From: Platynereis dumerilii
Lineage: Eukaryota > Annelida > Polychaeta > Phyllodocida > Nereididae
Length of the DNA stretch: 64,000 nucleotides
Assembly (NCBI GenBank): GCA_026936325.1
Contig: JAPTHN010000103.1
Coordinates: forward strand, 1-64,000
Reading direction: 5' to 3'
The translations under genes and the position numbers were made by a program. The notes under the pieces were generated by a model. It was given only the letters and a program-made list of their open reading frames with translations, was not told the origin of the DNA and did no database searches. Each line of letters begins with the position of its first letter. Position 1 is the stretch's first letter. Positions 36,261 through 45,629 of this stretch are shown one piece after another.

Positions 36261-37806
36261 ATCAACCGACGACCCGAAGAATAAGGGAATAAAACATCAC
36301 TTGAAAACCATATATCAGTAATAATGAAATAAGTAATCACTTATCTTGCTTTAAATACATATATATAAAATGCAGGATTAACTGTAGCACGTCACCATAC
36401 ATGAAGAAAAAAAATGTCGACTTGTCCCTTCAAGTCAATAAGAAACTAAACTAACTAACTTTGGCTAGCTAAAAGTAGAACAGTAGACCTGACACAACAA
36501 AATACAACACGATACGCTATCAATGATCAATGCGCACAACGGCAATAAATGAATGGAAACATGCATAAATTAAGAAGAGCATGCTGTTACTCAAGAAAGC
36601 AATGATGGGATGACAATCAGTATGTGATAATCAAATCTCCAGAGTGTTCGTTGGACGGGCAATAGTGAATTTGTAATTTTAAAAGTAATGAAATGTGACA
36701 TATTTAAGTTGCAGAGTGAGGAAAAAGGAAGGCAGAATAGCGTGGCCATGGGACCAGGCTATTAGACCTTAAGTGCCGTGTATATAAAATCTAAATAGTA
36801 TGCTATGTGTTTGAAAACAGACAGACATATTGATAATGTAACGTTAAAATGCAAAAAATTAAAGTATAAGAGGAGATGACAGATAGCCTATGAAAACATA
36901 ATAAATTAAGGAGATAAGAATCAAGTGCCTTTCCTATTAATGTTTGCAAAATGAGCTCCTACCGTATTGGAAGATGTGCTGTGTTGCCAGGAAGGCCTAA
37001 TGATGCGAGAGATGCCCCAGAGACTTGAGTGCGCTGTCTGGTCCGGGTCTGGATGAGGTGTGTAGGTAAAGTTGTGAGAGGTGTGGAAGATGAGAGGCAG
37101 GCATATCGAAGCTGAACATGAGCTAATAGGTAACCAAATAAAGATATGGGCGAAGCCCCTGAGCTACCTGATAAGAAAATTGCGCCCCCTATACTAGTAG
37201 GTGAATTAAGGTGGGATAACATGGCTCTGTAAAACTTTATGAATTTAATTTTAGGCTTTGGGCTCTGCATGTTTAGTAGAGCATATTAATCAATTTAATT
37301 AACGATATAGCAGAACAATAGCTAATTAGGAGACCAAAACAGCGACCAATGGCATGGCGTTGAACCAATGCTCTCTAGCTATAGCTGGCGAACCCGCTAT
37401 GCATGATATGAAGTTGTGACATAATCGAATTTCCACATCAAAGAAGTGGACTTTCTTCATGCGAAGAAACCGTAGGCCCATAGCCCATAGCATTGCAAGG
37501 CTAGTGTTTCGAGAAGAAACGTCACTAAATGTGAATCTTACATCGTACGAACATCAAACATTGAGTTGCTATGTATGATCATTTACAGATATAAAGAATT
37601 ATCCCTATGCTATCTCAGAGAGTTCTGCTTCTACAGTTCGACGTGTGTTGTCGATGCCTACGTTACCGTTGATAAGTCAATACATGTAATGGTACAAGAA
37701 CTGAATATGTTTGCTATTCCTTAAATTTGAAAAACGTAGTAAATCAAGAGACAGTGTGACACAGCAGACAAGCGCCAAGAAGCCGCAGACCGGTATTCTC
37801 TCACCA
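36261..37806 (-). other. Retroelement leader between the 5' LTR and gag
   Basis: About 1.5 kb with no supportable protein. Directly inside the LTR, the element strand starts TGGTGAGAGAATACCGG. A primer binding site normally starts with TGG, pairing with the CCA end of a tRNA; I cannot name the tRNA from this sequence. The rest is AT-rich leader. Confidence 0.45.
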
Positions 37807-38171
37807 TGCCATCTTTTAGCTAATTCCCCCCATATAATGTTAAGGCACGTATCCCTGTGAGAGGTAGCTAATTGAGTAGATGGACTCTTCGCCGGGGATC
37901 CTGCGGGAGACACCTTAGCACTTGCCACCACGAAACACCTTACTCAAGAAATACCAGAGGCTCGAGAGTTTAGTTTCACGTATCCATTTAATACACAATT
38001 TATAAACAGTTACATTAGGAGTCATTCGAAGAACCGATGGTAACCAACTTATCAATACATTAAACAACGATCTTAACGAATTACATACATCATAAACTAA
38101 TGCCATCTCAATCAACCATGACCTGAGGTTCCTTTAAGAGTAACCCTTGATCATACCTCTAACAACAATAC

Positions 38172-38180
38172 CCTTACCTG
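38172..38180 (-). promoter_or_regulatory. Candidate leader splice donor in the 5' LTR
   Basis: On the element strand this reads CAGGTAAGG, a near-perfect donor consensus, downstream of the TATA-like word. Elements of this kind use a leader donor to make a spliced env RNA. Use is inferred, not shown. Confidence 0.35.
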
Positions 38181-38405
38181 ACGAATCGTCACCCCGTCAG
38201 GGAGACAGGTAGCCCTCCTGCTGCCTCAGCGGGAAGCGGGCTCTGTTCTGGCTGGGCAAACAAGCTTGCCCCCAGAGATTGCTACTAGGGTGTTCTGCGG
38301 CTGCGCAGAAACACCAGGGTAACTGTTGCCATGGAAACATGGGGTGAGTTCTACCCCGTTGCTATCATTGAATCTCATTACACAATAATATAATATATCA
38401 CATTA

Positions 38406-38413
38406 CTTTTATA
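38406..38413 (-). promoter_or_regulatory. TATA-like box of the 5' LTR
   Basis: The element strand reads GTATAAAAGTAATG here, about 120 bases inside the LTR start, a normal place for an LTR promoter. The 3' LTR has the same word at 9672-9679. The transcription start is not determined. Confidence 0.4.
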
Positions 38414-38536
38414 CAATAATAATATAAATGATATTACAGAATTAAGGTCTTGAGGTTCATGGCGATTTGAGGAAAGTTCCTATAAGAGGAAAGAATGAAG
38501 ACACCTCTGAAGCTAAAAGCTCAGCGGTGACAGAAG

Positions 38537-39381
38537 GTCTGTAGGGAATATGCAAATTATGCTCATTATGCAAAGTGGGTTTTTTACCCACCTCATGCAT
38601 TTTTGGGGTCCCAAACAGGTTTTATCGACTCTGAACTTTCCCTATTAATGTCTGGTCACTGTGACATAGAAAGTTGTACTACTGTTTCAAGGTCTTTTGG
38701 ATAATTTTCTTTCATTCTGTGAACCCATTTTTGGCCGTATGGTCACCAAGATGCCATGATCATGTGTTGAATTTAAAAAACAGCTGAGGGGTGAAAAGTC
38801 ACACTGTGACATTTCACCCCAGCACAGTGATATTTTACCATTGGGTACCGTGAATTCAATATTCTGTGCTAAGGAAAGTAAAATATCCCACACTTGAGGC
38901 TTTTACCTTACAATCTTATCATCACTCATCATCAATAATACATCTGAGAGAGTGTTGCAGCAAGTTTTCATTTCGCAAACTTTGGGCAATTTCTGACGCA
39001 GGCTTTGCTGATGGTGCATTGTCATTGCATGCAGATAGCTGTGGAAGGCTCACTACAAATTTTCATGCACAAGGATGACTATCAAGTCTAGGTCTGCATA
39101 TTACCTCATATAGAGCTGTATGTTCACAACAAGTGCATGTGACTTGTTACCCCGCGCTTGTGACTTCTTGACCCTGGCATGGGGTAAAAAGTCACAGCGG
39201 ACTTTGCCTTAAATAATTGTGAACTGACTAAAGCCTATTTACAATACAGCAGCTATCATGTGATACAAACATAGTCAACTAAACACTGCATAACTGTGCC
39301 AAAGGTCATTCAGATCTAACAAACACCTGCTCTGTTCTGGGCCTTTTTCTAAATTTTGTGACTTCTGACCCCCGCCTCCCC
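38537..39381. mobile_element. Right fragment of the MITE split by the LTR element
   Basis: Continuation of the element whose left piece is 8962-9074. It ends in GGGGTC-type sequence complementary to the left terminus (CCCCCGCCTCCCC) and then TA. Internally it repeats the words GGGGTGAAAAGTCACA (38791 on) and GGGGTAAAAAGTCACAG (39180 on), as does the left piece. There is no transposase. Confidence 0.65.
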
Positions 39382-39383
39382 TA

Positions 39384-39836
39384 CATGCGACATCAGGCTA
39401 GTGTGTTACTTCGCACTCTAGTCCAGGGTAGAATCTACTAAAATGCATCATGGGACGATTGCCATCTTGGATCCCTCGTGGATACAGCGACGTGCGAAGA
39501 GTAGTACATAGCATTGTTGGCGAGTTAAACATAAAAGAACTGAATTTACTCATGCATGACCCTGAATTCTGCCAGTCTCCTCACAGCTGGTTTTGTTCGA
39601 CAAATGGGGACTGGGGTCAGTCTGGATTCTGGAAACCACTCGAAGAACTATTCACGTGTATGTGGTATAACCTATGGAAACATCTTTGATATTTGATTGC
39701 CTTCAAAGTGAGTCCGCAAAAAATTCTGTGTTGACATGGACATAGAATTTGTCTTACCTAAGTTACCTTGTCTTGTGCATGAGTGTCCTCTGAGTTGTCC
39801 TGTTAGCAGTGGTGGGCAATAACTTGTTAATCATTA
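39384..39836. other. Short interval without a recognised gene
   Basis: A 79-codon open frame at 39450-39689 has no recognisable family and no clear splice sites. The interval is otherwise plain sequence. Confidence 0.4.
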
Positions 39837-41115
39837 TAGCCTTTCACTTTGATAAAGAAAAAATGAGGACCAGTTCGCTGTGAAAAATGCACTTTGTGAC
39901 TCATGATAGCTGATGAAGTGTCATCTTCTATACCTTCAACATGGGAAACATAGAGGCTGTTTGATTAGTCATGATCAAGAGAAGGCCATTTGATTGTCAT
40001 AACTGATTTTTGGATTGAAAATCAGATACATAATCCTTTCCCTCGGCTGTTATCAACAAAAGGGATAAGTCTCCTTTAATCAAATTAACATTGAAAGTAT
40101 TGGGTATGGTCATGACAAATCATCTGTATGATGACACACGAAGTGCAGTGGCGTAACTGGAGGGTCTCGAGCGGGGGGGCACCTGGGGGAACGTGATTCT
40201 CTGGGGGGGCACTAGGGTGGGACTGGCGCCCCACATTTTGGAAATCTTGGGCGGATCAAACCTGACTTTTTTTTGCAAGTGAGGTTGGTATATGGGAGTA
40301 TGTGTGCAAAATTTCAGCTCATTCTATTAATATTTAGAGGTGGCACATTTCACTTGAAGTTTATAATGTAAATCCCCATTGGCGAGCCCTGAAAAAAGGA
40401 GAAAAAAAGCATGATTTTCCAAAAATGAGACTTAAAATCAATATTTTTCAACCATTCAAAAACCATGGGGGAGGGTTTTGGGAGGGCAGTTCAGAACTGA
40501 CATCCATTTTGTTATAATATATACAGGTAGGCCACTATAAGGTGGGAAAATCTCTAAATTTAGGCGTTTTCGAGCCATTTTCGTCATATTGGGCACTACA
40601 TTGTGCAGAGATGAGAAGTGGAAAATGCAAAATTATGCCAGATTTAAACTGCCCTCCCAAAATCCTCCTCCATGGTTTTCGAATGGTCGAAAAATATTGA
40701 TTTTAAGTCTCATTTTTGGAAAATCATGCTTTTTTTCTCCTTTTTTCAGGGCTCGCCAATGGGGATTTACATTATAAACTTCAAGTGAAATGTGCCACCT
40801 CTAAATATTAATAGAATGAGCTGAAATTTTACACACATACTCTCATATACCAACCTCACCTGCAAAAAAAAGTCAGGTTTAATCCGCAAACATTGGGGCA
40901 GCAGTCCCACCCTAGGGGGCACCCACTATACTAATTTTATATTTTAGCCAGAGATGGAAAGTTCATATGGGGGGGCACCTGGGGGGGCACAGGTCCAATA
41001 TGGGGGGGCACGTGCCCTCCCCGTGCCCCCCCATAGGGACACCACTGACGAAGTGCCATTTTTACAGTGCCACAGTAGGCCCTACACTCTTTTTCGGTAT
41101 CAAAGTGAAAGGCTG
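39837..41115. mobile_element. TA-type MITE interrupted by a hAT-like foldback element
   Basis: The left end, TAGCCTTTCACTTTGATA, and the right end, ATCAAAGTGAAAGGCTG, are inverted repeats. The outer parts match the uninterrupted copy at 54280-54592, including GATAGCTGATGAAGTGT and TTTGATTAGTCATGATCAAG. The MITE is split at its GACGAAGTG site by the 902-bp insertion listed next. Confidence 0.8.
40146..41047. mobile_element. hAT-type non-autonomous foldback element, 8-bp target duplication
   Basis: Ends are CAGTGGCGTAACTGG and (complement of the right end) CAGTGGTGTCCC. The 8-bp target duplication ACGAAGTG is exact (40138-40145 and 41048-41055). Inside, two arms of roughly 280-300 bases (about 40210-40494 and 40640-40920) are near-perfect inverted copies around a 140-base centre. 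The outer parts are G-rich (GGGGGGGCACCTGG). There is no transposase; it is mobilised in trans if at all. Confidence 0.88.
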
Positions 41116-41656
41116 TCTGTTAATAATAATAACTGTTACAAACATAACAAATTTAGGCCCAATACCTATTTAGCTCTATTTCTAAGTCAATTAAACTTCC
41201 TTTAATAACAAGTCCTTTAAGTTAATGAAGTCCATTAATTTTGCATCAAAAAAGTTGAAAAAAAAAGAAGACATTTTTGCATGAAAAAGAATTGAGTCGA
41301 CAAACGATAGATAAAATAGTGCAATTAATTCAGACAGACATTTTCTGAGTACCTCAATGATCTGGAAATGTAGCCTGTGCTTCTCTTTTTGAGACAGATT
41401 GGCCAATTTGGCCTCATTCTGGTACTTGTGGCAAATATTTTTCACACAGATATTGTGATATTTTTATCAAAGTAAAAAAAAAAAAACTTTACTTTTAACT
41501 TTAACTTCAGCTAACTTGGCCACAAGTGACAATTTAAACTACTGAATTAATTATTGTGTCTGGGGATTAACTAATGATTTGATTAACTTTTATTGCCCAC
41601 CACTGCCTGTTAGTCATTCCATTTAATTAAGAGATGTCCCATGCAATATAGTTATT

Positions 41657-42741
41657 TATTACATGACCACTACGCTAGAGCGATGCTGATTGGCTGAAAT
41701 CAGTCACATGACGCCATCATAAAAACTCACATTGCATGGTTAGAGTGCAATTATATATAGAGCTATATTGTTTTCTACTGACAAATGTACCTATTTGATA
41801 TAGAAAATGTCAATAAAACGATATAAGAGTTTTTCCAAAAATTTAAAAAAAAACGATATAAGAGTTTTTCCAAAAAATGAAGAAAAAAAAATTTTTTTCA
41901 GATGTTTTAATATTGGAGTGTAATATGAGTTTGATAAAAAAATATTCCAAAATTTTGCTTAAAAATTCCAATTTTTAGCCTGGCTCACCAGGCTAATTCA
42001 GGAGTAATGGTCTGAAAATATTGTCTGTCAACTCTACTGTTCAATAACTATAGGTTCAATATATCTGTTTTTGTGTTTTATTGTTTTGTTAGGGTAGCTA
42101 GATGTATGGAAATTACTTTTTTTTTCAATTTCAAAATTTTTTTCAATTTCAAATTTATTTTTTTTTCCAAGATTTGAAAAAAAAAAAATCAACTTTTTTT
42201 CAATTACACTAATTTTTTTTTTTTTTAAGAGAGTAAATCGGGCAACTTCTGTTTTTTCAAATTTAAACATTTTTTGTTCCAAGATGGTACAATTTTTTTC
42301 CTAAATTAAAAAAAAAAGAGAAAAATGTTTTCCTAGATTAAAAAAAATAATTTTTTTTGGTTCCAAATTATTTTCAATTTCGTCAATTTTTTCAAAGGAG
42401 GAAATTGGGCGACTTCAAGATTTGAAAAAATCGTACACATTCTTTTCGTGGTTATTTGGATATTATTTTGTTCATGGATCAACTGCAATTATAACACTTC
42501 ACTTGCCGCAATTTTAGAACCACCTTTCTCTGCCATTTCCAACCATAAAGTAGACTTAACTATTTCACCAGCATTGCTACTTATTTTACCGTCATTACTG
42601 CTACTTGAGCCAGGCTTTGAATCCGCGGATTCTTGTTTTTTTTTTTTACAAAAAGAAATATAAAATTTTTCACATTTTTTTTTTACTATAAGTTTTTTTA
42701 GATACATTGTATTAGCTTGCAAGCATAGTGGTCATGTAATA
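41657..42741. mobile_element. AT-rich element with 20-bp terminal inverted repeats
   Basis: TATTACATGACCACTACGCT at the left end is matched by the complement AGCATAGTGGTCATGTAATA at the right, one mismatch in 20. The interior is extremely A- and T-rich (about 41870-42440) and encodes nothing recognisable. The target duplication is not clear, so the exact ends and superfamily are open. Confidence 0.6.
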
Positions 42742-42772
42742 ATATTATGTACAAATACAGCATGATATGAGT

Positions 42773-42872
42773 GCAATAAGAAAATTTATTTGCACAAAGA
42801 AATTCATATTGAATGAGGGTGCAGCCCGCGTTCCAATATGAATTTACGAGCGCAAATAAATTTTCGTATTGC
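42773..42872. repeat. Foldback palindrome with GAGGGTGCAGCCCGCG centre
   Basis: Arms of about 42-45 bases pair around GAGGGTGCAGCCCGCG: GCAATAAGAAAATTTATTTG and ATTCATATTGAA on the left match complements on the right. The centre is the same design as in the 8.2-kb foldback, so the two are related elements. Confidence 0.75.
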
Positions 42873-42954
42873 TAGTTAAAGTGCCGTATTTGTTCCATGA
42901 ACAATAATTCCATGTGGATAATGTCACTGGCTGGTTTATCTGGTTATATAGTGC

Positions 42955-43100
42955 CTCCGTGGCGCTTGTTGGTATAGCGCTTGAGACCAGAGTGGCTCTC
43001 AACTAGTCTCAGGGACCAGGTTCGAATCCCGCTCCTGCCACTAGCTACACAACAGGGTGGGTGAATCTCGTCATTCTATAAATCATAGACAAATATGAAA
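42955..43100 (+). mobile_element. tRNA-derived SINE-like element
   Basis: TGCCTCCGTGGCGCTTGTTG followed by GTATAGCGCTTGAG gives a box A, and CCAGGTTCGAATCCCGC gives a consensus box B about 45 bases later. The tRNA-like head is followed by a short body (CTCCTGCCACTAGC, GGGTGGGTGAATCTC) and an A-rich tail. This is the classic arrangement of a SINE promoter. The tail boundary is approximate. Confidence 0.65.
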
Positions 43101-43667
43101 TGTAAAATGTAAAAGTCCAAATATGGCTAAGAATTTGAAACTGCTACCATGGACATATAAATTTCGACTTCAGCTGACATATTTTAAGTTAATGCCATTT
43201 CATACATCCCATTTTTGCCTTATATTTCCCAAAATATGGATCTCAAAAACTTAATCTGTGACCTAATTTTTCCTAATTTTAAGTGTTCAAAAAAGCGTAA
43301 CGGAGTTGTCCACTTTCACCGTTTGACCGCCTGTATCTGGAAAACTGTGGCAACCAGCAGCACAATTTTTTTTTTGCATGAAGAGTATCCACAGCTTAGT
43401 GACCTGGAAAAAATATTACCCACAATGCATCAGTGGATAATTTTTTACGGTTCGTCGATATAACAGTGTGTTACCGGACAATTTTGGCTGTTCAACCAGC
43501 TTTAGTTGGGGTCCGAGTTATGCCAGTACCGAACCGATGGTTTTATACATTTTTCCACAATGGGAGGCAATTTTCTGAAGCATTACATAGCTTCCATGAC
43601 CTTTTTTTTATCTCTCAGGATACATGGAGATTTTAGTTGTCCACACAGTTGTCCGCAAAATGTTACA

Positions 43668-43840
43668 TGAGGACTGTGAGGACAACTCAAGGGACAATGC
43701 GGACAACTAGAGGACAATGCGAAAAATTTAGAGGACAATGCGGACAATTTAGAGGACAATGCGGACAATTTAGGGGACGATGCAGACTATTTAGAGGACA
43801 ATGTAGACAACTCAATGGACATTGCAGAAAATTTAACAGA
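43668..43840. repeat. 21-bp tandem array, about 8 units
   Basis: The unit GAGGACAATGCGGACAATTT plus A is repeated with light variation. The array starts with GAGGACAACTCAAGGG and ends near CAATGGACATTGCAG. A second array of the same unit lies at 44597-44807. Open frames of repeated FRGQCGQ are by-products of the repeat. Confidence 0.85.
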
Positions 43841-44291
43841 TATTTCAAGGGGTAGGCCACAGGCATCACAATTGTTCACAACAGTTCTGCACTAGACCAC
43901 TACCAGTGGTAAAGATATACCAAGGGAAAGTCCCCTGAATTGACCACCCTGCAGTAATGTTATGCCAATGGGGTGCAGGGTGGCTGATTCAAGGGAATTG
44001 GCCACACTTTCCAACCTTCCTTGTACCGTTAAAGGAGGCCAGTATCATGCAGGCCATAGAGCTGTGTTGGTAAATGATTGAAATGCCTGTGGGGTAGGCT
44101 GACAGCCTAATCTGAGCTATCTCTTTGAACAAAAACCAAGGCTGATCAGTGATCATTTTCATTATATTTATTAGATTCTAATTATTGAGATCTAGTACCA
44201 TCCATATTGCATGATGTGGCTACCCATGGCACCGTAGCCTGTAGGGCAGTGTAGGCAGCAGGGGGGTTCGAGTCGGGAAACATAGATACTC

Positions 44292-44594
44292 CCCAGTGTT
44301 CAAAATAAGGGGGGGTCAAAGGGGTTTTGACCCCCCCCCAATGCTCATGGGACCCCTCAAATATATTTTTCAAAAGAATCAAGCAGTGTTGGAGTTGGGG
44401 CCAGGACATCCGAGACCGAGACCGAGGCATGAGCATCCGAGACTGAGGCCGTGGGATTGACCCTCTGAGACCGTGACCGAAGCATCAGCTATCAAGACCG
44501 AGACCGAGGCCGGCTGAACATAAATTATGGTTGACTGCCAAACTATTTTAGCTTGATATATTATCGACATATCACTTACAATAAGGCTATAACA
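44292..44594. repeat. Dispersed 300-bp repeat, copy 1
   Basis: It begins CCAGTGTTCAAAATAAGG, contains GGGGTTTTGACCCCCCC, a run of GAGACCGAGGC units, and ends TACAATAAGGCTATAACA. Copy 2 at 45366-45629 has the same order of features, so the ends are well defined. The internal GAGACCGAGACCGAGGC repeats differ in number between copies. Confidence 0.8.
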
Positions 44595-44596
44595 TG

Positions 44597-44807
44597 TGAG
44601 GACAACTCAAGGGACAATGCGGACAACTAGAGGACAATGCGAAAAATTTCGAGGACAATGCGGACAATTTAGAAGACAATGCGGACAATTTAGAGGACAA
44701 TGCGGACAATTTAGAGGACAATGCGGACAATTTAGAGGACAATGCGGACAATTTAGGGGACGATGCAGACTATTTAGAGGACAATGTAGACAACCCAATG
44801 GACATTT
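44597..44807. repeat. 21-bp tandem array, about 10 units
   Basis: The same unit and the same starting and ending text as the array at 43668-43840, but with about two more central units. It starts immediately after copy 1 of the 300-bp repeat. Confidence 0.85.
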
Positions 44808-45365
44808 GTTAAACAGTATTGTAGGCCGGCTGAAATTATACTATCAATTCCAATTCATGTGCAGGACTCAATATAAAAAAAATTATCTAATGAATTATTC
44901 AAATTAAATAATACTGTGCTAAATATTTGGGTTTGGTCAATTTATTTGCATAATGGTTATATTATATGAAATTTAGCCAATGAACAGGCTTGTATTATCA
45001 AACTTAGGATGACCCCATGCATCAAACTTCTAAGTAATGGCCTTTTCACTCTTCTGGAAGTCAAAGTTGTGAATTGCAATCAGATTGCCAAATCTAATTG
45101 CCATTATGAGAAATAAAAGCAGGGAACTTCTCATCTTCCTTAATTGCAATTACGAATGTCCTGTTGATTCTCCTGCAAATTAAATCTCAATTGCCATAGA
45201 GCTAAGGGCTTTAATTGGCTTCAAGCTGGCTTTTCATCTCAGCTGGCTTTTCATCTCGGCTGACTTGAAGCAAAGTCTGCTGCTAGACTGACCAACTTCA
45301 GCTCACTGCAGCTGAGAGCAAAATCAGCTTGCGGCGGTGCAAAATGTCGGCGGTTCCGAGCTCTA

Positions 45366-45629
45366 CCAGTGTTCGAAATAAGGGGGGTCAAGGGGTTTTG
45401 ACCCCCCCAAATGCTCATAGGACCCCTTAAAATACATTTTTCAAAAGAACCAAGCAGTGTTGTAGTCGAGGCCAGGACATCCGAGAAAGGCATGAGCATC
45501 TGAGACCGAGACCGAGGCATTGACCCTCCGAGACCGAGGCATCAGCTGTCGAGACCGAGACCGAGGCCGGCTAAACATATTTTAGCTTGATATATTATCG
45601 ACATATCACTTACAATAAGGCTATAACAT
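45366..45629. repeat. Dispersed 300-bp repeat, copy 2
   Basis: A shorter copy of 44292-44594, lacking part of the GAGACCGAGGC run and a segment near the 3' side. The last 55 bases are almost identical to copy 1. Confidence 0.8.

Larger units (their letters stand above)
9075..38532 (-). mobile_element. Giant Ty3/gypsy-type LTR retroelement with gag, pol, LRR and Env-like regions
   Basis: The element is about 29.46 kb, read on the - strand. LTRs lie at 37807-38532 (5') and 9075-9798 (3'), begin and end TG...CA, and are flanked by GAAG (9071-9074, 38533-38536). Order along the element: 5' LTR, gag region (about 36.1-32.8 kb), protease-RT-RNase H-integrase (about 32.5-28.1 kb), a 6-kb spacer with tRNA-like segments, a 226-aa ORF, a leucine-rich-repeat region and a transmembrane Env-like region (about 18.8-13.9 kb), a 4-kb tail, then the 3' LTR. 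Domain order with integrase last in pol is Ty3/gypsy. The LTRs are near-identical, so the insertion is recent. The coding parts are split over several frames, about five breaks as read, so it appears broken; some could reflect family-typical recoding or assembly error. Its length is several times that of a usual Ty3/gypsy element. Confidence 0.93.
37807..38532 (-). repeat. 5' LTR of the giant retroelement
   Basis: 726 bp, a direct repeat of 9075-9798. It is the promoter LTR because gag and pol read away from it on the - strand. It contains a TATA-like word about 120 bases from its outer end and a consensus splice-donor word further in, both listed separately. Confidence 0.95.

Noticed and set aside
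39450-39689. 79-codon + strand frame
   Set aside because: Compositionally protein-like, but no family, no partner exon and no conserved copy in the window.
43668-44807. CRISPR-like array
   Set aside because: The 21-bp units are contiguous without unique spacers, and the window is eukaryotic; this is a tandem repeat.
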